DNA from: Corynebacterium sp. KPL1814 | Lineage (GTDB): Bacteria > Actinomycetota > Actinomycetes > Mycobacteriales > Mycobacteriaceae | DNA length: 64,000 bases | Assembly: GCF_000478175.1 (NCBI RefSeq) | Contig: NZ_KI515778.1 | Coordinates: 193,192-257,191 of the forward strand | Direction of reading: 5' to 3' | In this document: positions 17,622 to 25,809 of the stretch, one piece after another | Layout: each line of letters starts with the position of its first letter | How positions within the stretch are numbered: position 1 is the first letter of the stretch | Made by a program: the position numbers and the translations under genes | The notes under the pieces: model-generated | Told to the model about the DNA's origin: nothing | The model's database searches: none | The model's input: the letters and a program-made list of their open reading frames with translations, nothing else

Positions 17622-19126
17622 CTAGATATGCACCTGCGAAGTGAGGCTGAGCTCTTTGCAGAAGCCCTCATCGTGGCTGACCAGCAGGTACGCACCCTCG
17701 TAGGACTCAAGAATCTGCACGAGCCACTTTATGGTGGTGATATCCAAATTATTGGTGGGCTCATCAAGCAGGAGGAATTGCGGGCTAGGCTCGGCTAGCA
17801 ACACCCGGGCAAATTCCGCGCGGAAGCGTTCGCCGCCCGATAGCTGGTCGGTGCGGCGGTGCACTTGGTCATCGCGAAATAATAGCTGCGCCAATTGATC
17901 GCGGATGAATTGTGGGTGAGCAGTGGGGTTGGCCTCCGTGACCATTTCTAAGATTGTGCGATTTTCCGGCAGGGTGATTTTCTGCCGCAAATATCCACAG
18001 TCCACGCTGTACTCAACGTCACCGCGCGCAACCTTATTAAGGAATGTGGTTTTCCCGCTGCCATTTGGTCCTACAAGGCGTACATGTTCAGGGCCGGTTA
18101 AATCCACGATGCTGCTGGTGAGCACACGGGTGCCATTGGGCAATTGCGTGCCTGGGAGATCGAGGTGGACGTGTTCGTCGGGGCGAATCTTATTTTGCGT
18201 AGCTTGATAGGCATCAAATGCTTCCTTCACCGAATCCGCTGCCTGTGCTGAGCGCTTAGCCGCGGTATTTTGGGAGCGATTTTTGTCATTTCCCATTGCC
18301 AGCCCGGGTTTTCGATGGTTGTGAGAGAAGGCTTTGCCGCGGCGATTGTCCCTGGAAATGCGCACCTGCATCGCCTCGCGCTCGCGCACTTGCTTGCGGT
18401 GTTCGGCTTTGGTCTCGCGAGTTTCTGCCTCAGCAGCGCGCTGTTCGGTTTCTATGGCCTCCCGGTAAGCGTGGTAATTTCCGGAAAATATTCTCAAGCT
18501 TCCCGCGTAGAGCTCTGCAACGTGCTCGACATGGGAGAGCAGGTCTAGGTCATGGGAGATAACAAGAATCGGTGTAGAAGAGCTGGAAATAAGCTCGGTG
18601 ACCTTTGATTGTCCTTCCGCGTCCAGGTTATTAGTCGGCTCATCGAGGATGACAAAGTCTGGTTGATCAAAAACGCGGCGTTTAGCGCGATCGTGACCGC
18701 TTCGCCCCCAGAAATTGTGCCGATGGTGCGATCTAGCGGGTAGGGGACGCCTGCGTTATGAAGGCATGCATGAATCCTGTCTTCGATATCCCAGTCGGTG
18801 CCAATAACCTTAAGTAGTTCCTCGGAGTAATTTCCCGCTTCTAGTGCGTGGAGCGCAGCAATTTTTTCCGCCGCGCCAAAAACGTCGGCGATCGTTAAAG
18901 AGTCATGCAAGCCAAGACCTTGGTCCAGGTAGGTGACTTCTGGTGCCGAGAACGTGCCCGAGGATGGTGCGATCTGGCGGGACAGGACCTTAGCAAGGGT
19001 TGATTTTCCGGATCCATTATCGCCAATCATCCCAGTAACCGAGTCAGGGATTGTTCCGGAAAGCTGAGAAAAGCAGGGTGTGCCGTCTGGCCAAGACAGG
19101 CTGAGTTGAGAAAAAGAAATCGGCAT
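17622..19126 (-). pseudogene. ABC-F family ATPase, split by a frameshift
   Basis: Two ATP-binding cassettes of one ABC-F (ribosome-associated, non-transporting) protein, about 501 aa if intact. The N-terminal part (19126 down to about 18670) has Walker A GDNGSGKST and signature ISGGEA. The C-terminal part has Walker A GPNGSGKTT, LSGGERFRAEFARVLL and LLLDEPTNNLD. Reading is lost at a run of five A's (18669-18673 on the plus strand). Removing the slip restores DQPDFVILDEPTNNLD, then LLSHVEHVAELYAGSLRIFS, so one base is missing. The cause may be a real inactivating indel, a phase-variable homopolymer or a sequencing error. Many ABC-F proteins protect ribosomes from antibiotics; that role is only possible here. 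Confidence 0.8.
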
Positions 19127-19169
19127 GAAGAATCCACCTTTAAAGAACGAGTGTGCAAGGGGCGTCGTA

Positions 19170-19187
19170 CTAGGCGGAAATCTTCAT
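19170..19187 (-). CDS. Possible leader peptide MKISA upstream of ABC-F
   Basis: A five-codon frame (ATG AAG ATT TCC GCC TAG) with AAGGGCT just ahead of it, 43 bases upstream of the ABC-F start. Ribosome-stalling leaders commonly control ABC-F and erm genes, so the layout is suggestive. No convincing alternative hairpins were worked out. Confidence 0.25.
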   Translation of the reverse strand: MKISA

Positions 19188-19256
19188 AGCCCTTAACTCT
19201 AGCAGCGGTGGTGCAGAACACAAGGCCTTCGAGGGCTGCAGGAGATAGGTGCCAGA

Positions 19257-19724
19257 TTAGAAGCGGCGGAAGAATTTACCCTGGGTGAGCTCCTCGAAGC
19301 CCGGTAGTGGCGTGGCGGACGCGATGCCGGGGGCGGTTTGCTCGGCCGCAAGGTCTGTAGCGTTGGCAACCAGCAGGTCGTGGGCGCGGGAAGCCTCGTC
19401 GCTGGTGGCGTCGGTGCCGTTCGTGGCGACGATGAGTTCTGGGATGTCCTCGGGATCGAAGGGGGTGAGCCAGGTGGCATCGTCAAGCGGGTCAGCGCCT
19501 GGATCCCCAAGGAAGGCTGGGCCCTTGGTGGCGGCGGGGTAGTAGCGCAGGAGCGCGGCCCCCACGGGCTCTATGGTTGGGTTCTCGTTGGCGGCAAGGG
19601 GCAAGGCGATGACGCCGCCATCGACGATGGGGGACCAGTCCGCGATATGGGAGGGGAAGAGGCCCGCAAGGTAGTCGCGGTCCTCTTCCTTGGCCAAGCG
19701 AACACCAAGAGAAGAATCAGTCAT
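19257..19724 (-). CDS. Conserved hypothetical protein
   Basis: A 155-aa acidic cytosolic protein with no signal peptide or membrane segment. The first 20 residues (VRLAKEEDRDYLAGLF) look like the start of a GNAT acetyltransferase, but the acetyl-CoA loop is not evident, so this is not claimed. It lies 22 bases downstream of accBC on the same strand and is probably co-transcribed with it. The C-terminal half is rich in Ala, Asp and Thr. Confidence 0.65.
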   Translation of the reverse strand: MTDSSLGVRLAKEEDRDYLAGLFPSHIADWSPIVDGGVIALPLAANENPTIEPVGAALLRYYPAATKGPAFLGDPGADPLDDATWLTPFDPEDIPELIVATNGTDATSDEASRAHDLLVANATDLAAEQTAPGIASATPLPGFEELTQGKFFRRF

Positions 19725-19746
19725 TCTTCCAGGTTAGCTGGCACGG

Positions 19747-21507
19747 TTACTTAATTTCCAGCAGCTGCGCGCCCTTGGTGGTGGACGTGCCAGCCTCGAC
19801 CGCCAGGCCGGTCACGGTGCCGGATTTGTGGGCCTTGACCGGATTTTCCATCTTCATGGCCTCAAGGACCATGATGATATCGCCTTCTTCTACCTCTTGG
19901 CCCTCTTCCACATTGACCTTGATGACCGTGCCCTGCATCGGTGCGGTGACGGCATCGCCGGACACCGCGGCCTTGGAGCCTGCACCCTTGCGCTTTTTCC
20001 GCTTGCGCGCGCCGGTAATGCCAAAGGTGGCGGGCAATGCCACCTCGATGCGGCGGCCGTCGATTTCCACGGTGTGGACCTGGGAGGCCTCCGGCGAGCC
20101 GGCTTCCGCATCGGTGGAATCTTCATGCGGCGGCAGCTGGTTATCCCAGGCCTCCTCGATCCACTTGGTGTAGACATCGAAGGAACCGTTTTCCGCGGTA
20201 AAGGCGGGATCGGCAACGATGGCCCTGTCAAAGGGCAGCACGGTGGGCAGGCCTTCGACCTGGTATTCAGCCAGGGCTCGGGCGGAGCGACGCAGGGCGG
20301 TTTCGCGGTCCGGGCCCCAGACAATGAGCTTGGCCAGCATGGAGTCGAATTGCCCGCCGATGACGGAGCCCTCGACGACGCCCGAGTCCACGCGCACGCC
20401 CGGCCCAGCGGGCTCGGAGTACTTGACGATGGTCCCCGGGGCGGGCATGAAGCCGGCCGCAGCATCTTCGCCGTTGATGCGGAACTCAAAGGCATGCCCG
20501 CGCGGTGCCGGGTCCTCGCCGAGCGAAAGCTTTTCGCCCTGGGCAATCCGGAACTGCTCGCGCACGAGGTCCAGCCCGGTGGTTTCCTCCGAAACGGGGT
20601 GCTCCACCTGCAGGCGGGTATTGACCTCGAGGAAGGAAATCAGGCCATCGGCGCCGACCAAATACTCGACGGTGCCGGCACCGCAGTAGTCAGCTTCGCG
20701 GCAAATGCGTTTGGCGGACTCGTGGATGGAGGTGCGCTGTTCGTCGCTCAGGAAAGGCGCCGGAGCTTCCTCTACGAGCTTTTGGAAGCGGCGCTGCAGG
20801 GAGCAATCGCGCGTGCCGACGACCACCACATTGCCGTGCTTATCCGCCAAGACCTGGGCCTCAACGTGGCGGGCCTTATCGAGGTAGCGCTCGACAAAGC
20901 ATTCGCCGCGGCCAAAGGCGGTGGTGGCCTCGCGGGTCGCGGATTCAAAAAGCTCCGGAATCTCTTCGGCGGTGTGCGCCACCTTCATGCCGCGGCCGCC
21001 GCCACCAAACGCCGCCTTGATGGCCACAGGCAAGCCGTGCTCATCCGCGAAGGCCTTGACCTCATCCGCGTTGGCCACCGGATCCTTGGTACCAGGGGCC
21101 ATGGGGGCTTCGGCACGCTCGGCGATGTGGCGGGCGGTGACCTTATCGCCCAAAGCGCGGATGGATTGGGGAGGCGGGCCAATCCAGGTCAGGCCGGCAT
21201 CGATAACGGCCTGAGCAAAATCTGCATTTTCGGACAAGAAACCGTAGCCGGGGTGGATGGCATCCGCGCCGGACTTTGCGGCAGCGTCCAGAATCTTGTC
21301 AAAGACAAGATAAGAATCAGCAGAGGTAGAACCACCAAGGGCAAAAGCTTCATCGGCCAGCGTGACGAAGGGTGCCTGCGCGTCCGGCTCGGCATAAACG
21401 GCGACGGAGGAGATCCCGGCATCGCGAGCAGCACGAATAACGCGTACGGCGATCTCACCTCGGTTCGCTACGAGAACCTTGGAGATCTTCTTGGTTTCTA
21501 CTGCCAC
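19747..21507 (-). CDS. accBC: Acyl-CoA carboxylase alpha subunit (biotin carboxylase + BCCP)
   Basis: Carboxylates its own biotin with ATP and bicarbonate and hands CO2 to AccD-type beta subunits, giving malonyl-CoA or long-chain carboxyacyl-CoA. The protein is 586 aa. The biotin carboxylase domain (residues about 8-455) has [32 protein letters not shown] and [18 protein letters not shown]. The C-terminal biotinyl domain has EAMKMENPV. The start is GTG 21507, set by AGGAGG at 21516-21521. Its expected partners accE and the accD-like gene lie 4-6 kb away. It is closely related to the alpha subunit at 50517-52304. Confidence 0.96.
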   Translation of the reverse strand: MAVETKKISKVLVANRGEIAVRVIRAARDAGISSVAVYAEPDAQAPFVTLADEAFALGGSTSADSYLVFDKILDAAAKSGADAIHPGYGFLSENADFAQAVIDAGLTWIGPPPQSIRALGDKVTARHIAERAEAPMAPGTKDPVANADEVKAFADEHGLPVAIKAAFGGGGRGMKVAHTAEEIPELFESATREATTAFGRGECFVERYLDKARHVEAQVLADKHGNVVVVGTRDCSLQRRFQKLVEEAPAPFLSDEQRTSIHESAKRICREADYCGAGTVEYLVGADGLISFLEVNTRLQVEHPVSEETTGLDLVREQFRIAQGEKLSLGEDPAPRGHAFEFRINGEDAAAGFMPAPGTIVKYSEPAGPGVRVDSGVVEGSVIGGQFDSMLAKLIVWGPDRETALRRSARALAEYQVEGLPTVLPFDRAIVADPAFTAENGSFDVYTKWIEEAWDNQLPPHEDSTDAEAGSPEASQVHTVEIDGRRIEVALPATFGITGARKRKKRKGAGSKAAVSGDAVTAPMQGTVIKVNVEEGQEVEEGDIIMVLEAMKMENPVKAHKSGTVTGLAVEAGTSTTKGAQLLEIK

Positions 21508-21563
21508 GGCAGTAACCTCCTGAATACACTTCGTTTACTACGGGATCTATTGTTGCACACCAA

Positions 21564-21605
21564 AGTATAAAGTCGTCCGTTTGGCAATGATTGTTACGTT
21601 TAAAC
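21564..21605 (-). promoter_or_regulatory. accBC: accBC promoter region
   Basis: A TATACT -10 candidate (complement of 21564-21569) and, upstream, an AT-rich stretch containing the palindrome GTTTAAAC (21598-21605) next to GTAACAATC. Fatty-acid-responsive repression of accBC is known in C. glutamicum (FasR); whether this is that operator is not established here. Confidence 0.4.
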
Positions 21606-21635
21606 AAAAATAAACCCACAGCGCTGCGATGTGGG
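21606..21635 (-). terminator. Terminator of the rhodanese gene
   Basis: The stem ACCCACA/TGTGGGT (21613-21635) on the minus strand is followed by TTATTTTTG. It starts 23 bases after the stop of the rhodanese-like gene: a classical intrinsic terminator. Confidence 0.85.
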
Positions 21636-21657
21636 TAATTATTGGCCGAACGAAAAT

Positions 21658-22521
21658 CTACTTTTCAATCGGCATATTGACCATGTTGCCCCACTCAGAC
21701 CATGACCCATCGTAGACCTGTGCCTTTTTAAAGCCCAAAAGGTAAGTGAGCACGAACCAAGTGAACGCGGCCTGCGCTCCTAGGTGGGAATACAAAATGG
21801 TGTGGGTATCAGGCTCCAGCATGCCGTAGTTGACCTTCAGGTCATCAACGTTGCGGAAACAGGAGTTGGGGTAGGTTGCGCGATCCCATTCCAAGTTGAT
21901 CGCACCCGGAATGTGCCCGTGGCACATGGTGGTGCCATAAGGCGAGTTTCCATTCGGGTCGAACTCCGTCGCCTCACCTGCGAATTCCTCTGGCGGCCGG
22001 GTATCAACCAGGGAGCCGGTTGCCTCGCGCACGTCGGCGACAAAGGCGCGCAGGAGGGAATCGTCTCGGGCTACCTCGGGATAGTTGGACTCGGGGAATT
22101 CTGGGACCATGAAGGAGGTATCGCGCTCTTCTGACATCCATGCATCGCGCCCGCCATCGAGGAGGCGAACGTCCTTGTGGCCGAAGAGGGTAAACACCCA
22201 CAGTGCGTAGGCCGCCCACCAATTGGACTTATCGCCGTACAGGACAACGGTATCGTCCTCGTGGATTCCTTTTTCCCGCATCAAGCGGGTAAATTCCTCA
22301 CCGTTGATGAAGTCGCGCGTGAGCGAGCTCAACAGCTCAGTACGGAAATTAATCCGCGTCGCCGTGGGAATGTGTCCGATATCGTACAAAAGGGAGTCTT
22401 CATCGACCTCGATGACGCGTAACCCTTTAATGCCCAGGCGCGCGGACAGCCACGGAGCGGAGACAAGCCGCTCTGGGTGCGCATATTGCTGAAATGGGGG
22501 ATAGGGGTCTACTTCTGCCAC
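21658..22521 (-). CDS. sseA: Thiosulfate sulfurtransferase-like protein lacking the catalytic Cys
   Basis: A tandem-rhodanese protein of about 287 aa from GTG 22521; AAAGGTAGG lies upstream, and a longer frame from 22566 lacks a ribosome site. The N-terminal inactive rhodanese domain shows HIPTATRINF, VVLYGDKSNWWAAYALWVF and RLLDGGRDAW. The C-terminal domain shows LVDTRPPEEF and ends VYDGSWSEWGNM as in the family. Where the persulfide-forming cysteine belongs (normally YCRIG), the sequence reads HTILYSHLGAQ: Ser (codon TCC, 21787-21789, residue about 245). Sulfur transfer by the standard mechanism is therefore doubtful. It sits upstream of accBC, as thtR does in C. glutamicum. Confidence 0.85.
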   Translation of the reverse strand: MAEVDPYPPFQQYAHPERLVSAPWLSARLGIKGLRVIEVDEDSLLYDIGHIPTATRINFRTELLSSLTRDFINGEEFTRLMREKGIHEDDTVVLYGDKSNWWAAYALWVFTLFGHKDVRLLDGGRDAWMSEERDTSFMVPEFPESNYPEVARDDSLLRAFVADVREATGSLVDTRPPEEFAGEATEFDPNGNSPYGTTMCHGHIPGAINLEWDRATYPNSCFRNVDDLKVNYGMLEPDTHTILYSHLGAQAAFTWFVLTYLLGFKKAQVYDGSWSEWGNMVNMPIEK

Positions 22522-22731
22522 TGCCCGCCTACCTTTCTCATAAAACTTTAATTTTGCTCCCACCACTTTAACTCGAATTTTCTCGATTTATCACATTGGA
22601 ATAGTGAAAGTGGTTTTCCCTACATAACCCGCATGGAATGAATTGACCGGTAACGGCCGCGACGTTGCGATGCGGCGAGCCGCGTCGGAGATGGATAAAT
22701 TTTAGGTTGACGCTGTAACCTGCTTAGTGGC

Positions 22732-22756
22732 CCCACGAATTAGTGTCGTGGGACAC
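22732..22756 (+). promoter_or_regulatory. Overlapping hairpins in the DUF4282 leader
   Basis: CCCACGA/TCGTGGG (22732-22752) and GTGTC/GACAC (22743-22756) overlap and cannot form together. They lie 40-64 bases ahead of the start. They may be an RNA structure or an operator; nothing identifies a ligand. Confidence 0.3.
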
Positions 22757-22795
22757 TTTCCTACCTACCCTGACTACAACTAAAAGGATCAGATA

Positions 22796-23719
22796 ATGGC
22801 TGAAAATGACCGCAATTCTGACGCCCCTCAGAGCTCTACGCCCCGTGATTTTTCTGAACAACCCCGTCAAAACACCGAAACTCCTGAGTCTTCCGTTCCT
22901 AAACCACAGAACGAGCAGGCGCAGAAAAATGGTGGACAGGAGCCTCGTGCACAGGAGACCAAAAAACCCGGTTCTTCTGCTGAGAATGCGGCTTCAACGA
23001 CAGGCAGCGACCAGCCTGCAGATGCTGGTTCGGATAAGCCCAGCCCGCAGGCTTCCCAATCGTCCGCAGCAGGTGCAGAGTCCGCGTCGCAGGGACACAA
23101 ATCTGCTGCTGATTCGGAGCCCTCATCCGCAAACTCGGCAGAAAATAACCAAAGGTCTGCAAACGATGCAGGGTCAGGCGCCGGACAGAGCACGGGACAA
23201 CAATCACATGAGGCATCGGCTGGAGGCGGGTACAACCCGCAGTCAGGTTCTCAACCAAATCATGGTCAACCCCCTCAGGGCACTGAGGTCCCTCAAAGCT
23301 ATGGGCGAGCAGCTGGTCAGAATAAGCGCGGGTTCGGTACAGCTATGAGGGGCCTGGGGAATAAGAAAGGCCTCTTAGGCGGGATTTGGGAATTTGAATT
23401 TAAAGATTTCATGACCCTGACCCATGTAAAGGCGATCTACGTCGACGCTATGGTATTGGGCGGAATTTGGTGGGCTCTCCACGTTCTAGTGGCTTTTATT
23501 CTTGGGACCATCGTCGGTATAAATGGAATTTCGGAGGGCGAGTATGGTTATGTCTTCCTCAGCTTTATCGGATTCATCGTCCTCGTCCTGCTAGCTACTG
23601 TGGTTTTTTATGCTGGGATGGTGATTACAAGGCTCGCATTGGAAGCGATGGTGGCAAACGTGCGCACCGCGCAAAACACCGGAGACTTATTGGATAGGCA
23701 GTCTTTGGATAAAAACTAG
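22796..23719 (+). CDS. DUF4282 membrane protein with long disordered N-terminus
   Basis: A 307-aa protein. Residues 1-about 185 are low-complexity and rich in Ser, Gln, Pro, Ala and Asn, with no hydrophobic segment, so probably disordered and cytoplasmic. The C-terminal about 110 residues match DUF4282: IWEFEFKDFMTLTHVKAIYV, two membrane helices (GGIWWALHVLVAFILGTIVG and YVFLSFIGFIVLVLLATVVF) and ITRLALEAMVANVRTAQNT. The function of DUF4282 is not known. The start is ATG with AAAGGATC upstream. It is monocistronic, ending at a shared terminator. Confidence 0.88.
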   Translation: MAENDRNSDAPQSSTPRDFSEQPRQNTETPESSVPKPQNEQAQKNGGQEPRAQETKKPGSSAENAASTTGSDQPADAGSDKPSPQASQSSAAGAESASQGHKSAADSEPSSANSAENNQRSANDAGSGAGQSTGQQSHEASAGGGYNPQSGSQPNHGQPPQGTEVPQSYGRAAGQNKRGFGTAMRGLGNKKGLLGGIWEFEFKDFMTLTHVKAIYVDAMVLGGIWWALHVLVAFILGTIVGINGISEGEYGYVFLSFIGFIVLVLLATVVFYAGMVITRLALEAMVANVRTAQNTGDLLDRQSLDKN

Positions 23720-23752
23720 GCGCTAAGGATTGTGCCTGAAACTCCTATAAAT

Positions 23753-23782
23753 AATGACCCCGCGGCAATCCGCGGGGTCATT
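23753..23782. terminator. Bidirectional terminator
   Basis: A perfect 13-bp stem, AATGACCCCGCGG with CCGCGGGGTCATT, with a CAAT loop, lies between the convergent DUF4282 and lipoprotein genes. On the minus strand it is followed by ATTTAT. Confidence 0.85.
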
Positions 23783-23828
23783 AGTGCGTGGTGTGCGAAT
23801 ACGGATGGAATACGGCAAATCCTATGGC

Positions 23829-24557
23829 CTAGCCATAGGAACCGAGCATGAACGTCATGTGCTCATTCAACGCCTTATTGAAAAGGTCAATATCGCCAGA
23901 GACTGGTTCCACCGAGTCACCATCAACCTGGAGGCGCACTGTGTGATGCGCGGTGATCCCCGCGGACGTAGTAATTGAGCGCTCTCCCCACGTGAAGTCG
24001 ACCGCATCGTCTGAGACTCGGCTGACCTCATCTACCGAGTCAAACATGGTGACTTCATTCACGGGCTCTCCATGGACGTACAGGGCCAGTGCATGGCCGA
24101 CCGATGCTGCGTTACTGTTGGGGCCATTCTTGTCTCCCACCTCACCGTTGAAGGTAATCCAACTGATGGGCGCACAGGGATCGTATGAGTTGTCGATATC
24201 CGCGATCCAAAAGTTGAAGTCGTCACCACTATCAGATGGCATTCGTCCGGGCGCGGTGCCAGATGCATAGGCTTCGCGTGGATCATTTGGCAGGTGTGCG
24301 CATTCGGAATCGGTGGAAGAATCCTTGTCCTCATTATCGCTTGGCTGTGCTGGGGCTTCTTTAGTGGGCGTTTCGGTTACCGTGTGGGTCTGCCCCGAGG
24401 ATTCTGGGCTGTGGGTAGAAAACTCGGATTGGGAAGAAGCTGAATTAGATTCCTGGTCATCCGAGCTACACGCCGCCAAGCTAAGCGGCAGCGCCGCAGC
24501 GAGGAGCGTTATCGCGGCCTTAGAACCGAAGTAGCGAGATATATTTCTAGCAAACAT
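23829..24557 (-). CDS. Secreted lipoprotein, function unknown
   Basis: A 242-aa protein with a positively charged start, hydrophobic stretch and lipobox (SLAACSSD, lipidated Cys about residue 30). A Ser/Glu/Thr-rich linker follows, then a globular domain of about 140 residues containing ECAHLPNDPREAYASGTAPG and FNFWIADIDNSYDPCAPISW, with two further cysteines likely to form a disulfide outside the membrane. This resembles corynebacterial and mycobacterial LppP/LprE-type lipoproteins, but no family is certain. It lies 2 bases after the DUF3151 gene, in the same operon. Confidence 0.85.
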   Translation of the reverse strand: MFARNISRYFGSKAAITLLAAALPLSLAACSSDDQESNSASSQSEFSTHSPESSGQTHTVTETPTKEAPAQPSDNEDKDSSTDSECAHLPNDPREAYASGTAPGRMPSDSGDDFNFWIADIDNSYDPCAPISWITFNGEVGDKNGPNSNAASVGHALALYVHGEPVNEVTMFDSVDEVSRVSDDAVDFTWGERSITTSAGITAHHTVRLQVDGDSVEPVSGDIDLFNKALNEHMTFMLGSYG

Positions 24558-24559
24558 AC

Positions 24560-24976
24560 TTAGTCGAGGAGCTTAGAGACGCTGTCGGGGTCGGCATCGG
24601 AAAGCATCTGACGAATGCGGTCGTATTCATCGTCCTCGCCGATAGCCTGGGCGGCACGTCCTAGGGCCGCAATTGCGCGCAGGACACCCTGGTTCGGCTC
24701 GTGGGAGAAGGGGACCGGGCCCCAGCCCTTCCAGCCATTGCCGCGCAGGCGGTCCAAGCTGCGGTGGTAACCGGTGCGGGCGTAGGCATAAGCGGTGATG
24801 TACTCGTTGGGATCCGCGCCCTCTAGCTTGTCGAGCTCCTGCTCCGCGAGCATGGCCCACAGCAACGGGGAATCCGGGTGGTCTACGATGCCGGCCGCAG
24901 GTGCGGCCGCGTCCTTAGCGCCGGGATCGGCGGGCAACTTAATGGGTTCTGGGGCAAGCATGTCTTTCATTTCCAT
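24560..24976 (-). CDS. DUF3151 protein
   Basis: A 138-aa actinobacterial conserved protein. The DUF3151 hallmarks are KDMLAPEPIKLPADP at the start, AYAYARTGYHRSLDRLRGNG and GWGPVPFSHEPNQGVLRAIA in the middle. The start is taken at ATG 24976; a GTG at 24985 is in frame, but neither has a good ribosome site, so leaderless translation is possible. Role unknown. The lipoprotein gene follows after 2 bases. Confidence 0.88.
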   Translation of the reverse strand: MEMKDMLAPEPIKLPADPGAKDAAAPAAGIVDHPDSPLLWAMLAEQELDKLEGADPNEYITAYAYARTGYHRSLDRLRGNGWKGWGPVPFSHEPNQGVLRAIAALGRAAQAIGEDDEYDRIRQMLSDADPDSVSKLLD

Positions 24977-25006
24977 AAGACACACTCTAGCGATGCTCGT
25001 GCGTGC

Positions 25007-25594
25007 CTACCAGAAGTCAGCAACGCTGAGCCCAAAAGAGTAGAGCGCGCGGCGTACCACCGGTAGAGACAGCCCGATGACAGAAGAGGGATCGCCGTCG
25101 ATGCTATCGATAAACCAGCCGCCCATGGCCTCCAAGGTAAATGCACCCGCGCACTCCAAGGGCTCACCGCTGCGGGCATAGGCCCCGATATCGGTGGCAG
25201 AAGCTTCTGCGAAGCGGATGGTCGTGGTGGAGGTTTCCACGTGGCGCTGCGTGCCAAAAATCAGGCAATGGCCGGTAAGCAGCTGCGCGGTGCGGCCTGC
25301 TTGTTGGTGCCAACGCTCGATGGTGGCGTCAATGGTGTGCGGCTTGCCCTGCAGTTGGCCATCCAATAGCAGCATGGAATCGCCGCCGATAACCGGCTCG
25401 TTGGGGTACTGGGAGGCTACCTTCTCGGCCTTGGCGGTGGCCAGCGCTGCCACGGTATCGGCAGGTGGGTTCCCCGCCAATTGGGCTTCCAAGGCGCGCT
25501 CGTCAATATCGGCGGGCTCGAGCACCGGTTCCACGCCGGCCCCGCGCAGGATGGAGGCGCGCGAGGGGGACTGCGAGGCCAAAATGAGGCGCAT
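25007..25594 (-). CDS. maf: Maf nucleotide pyrophosphatase
   Basis: Septum/nucleotide-sanitising Maf family; hydrolyses non-canonical or specific nucleoside triphosphates. At 195 aa it is full length. Motifs: LILASQSPSRASILRGAG (Maf N-terminal SxSPRR-like loop), DIDERAL, VIGGDSMLLLDG (in place of the usual GADT) and EPLECAGAFTLEAMGGWF near the C-terminus. The ATG overlaps the accE stop by one base, so it is translationally coupled in an accD-accE-maf operon, the order also used by other actinobacteria. Confidence 0.93.
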   Translation of the reverse strand: MRLILASQSPSRASILRGAGVEPVLEPADIDERALEAQLAGNPPADTVAALATAKAEKVASQYPNEPVIGGDSMLLLDGQLQGKPHTIDATIERWHQQAGRTAQLLTGHCLIFGTQRHVETSTTTIRFAEASATDIGAYARSGEPLECAGAFTLEAMGGWFIDSIDGDPSSVIGLSLPVVRRALYSFGLSVADFW

Positions 25595-25803
25595 TAGTAA
25601 TACCGCACGGTGTGGAAGGCAGAAGGATTAAAGACGCGCTGCGCGCCGTAGTGGTCGAAGCGCTCACCGGGCCTGCCCCAGTGGTTGCGATCCCCAAAAG
25701 CACCGGAGTGGTCCTTTTTCATCTGCTTGAGCACCGTCGATAGCGCGGCGCGCTCTTCATTCGTGGGGTTTCCCTTCAGGACTTTGATTTCGGGTTCAGA
25801 CAT
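25594..25803 (-). CDS. accE: Acyl-CoA carboxylase epsilon subunit
   Basis: A 69-aa AccE-type subunit that bridges AccBC and AccD in actinobacterial acyl-CoA carboxylases. It starts IKVLKGNPTNEERAALSTVL, the conserved N-terminal helix of the family, and ends in a basic/aromatic tail (WGRPGERF). It lies 6 bases after the accD-like gene and overlaps maf by one base. Confidence 0.92.
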   Translation of the reverse strand: MSEPEIKVLKGNPTNEERAALSTVLKQMKKDHSGAFGDRNHWGRPGERFDHYGAQRVFNPSAFHTVRYY

Positions 25804-25809
25804 CTTTTC

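Noticed and set aside
18660..18680. Programmed -1 frameshift in the ABC-F gene
   Set aside because: The sequence around the T-run is not a canonical X-XXY-YYZ slippery heptamer in the zero frame and no downstream structure is evident; a simple indel is more likely.
19828..21570. 580-aa plus-strand open frame opposite accBC
   Set aside because: Antisense shadow of a GC-rich gene; accBC has full catalytic motifs on the other strand.
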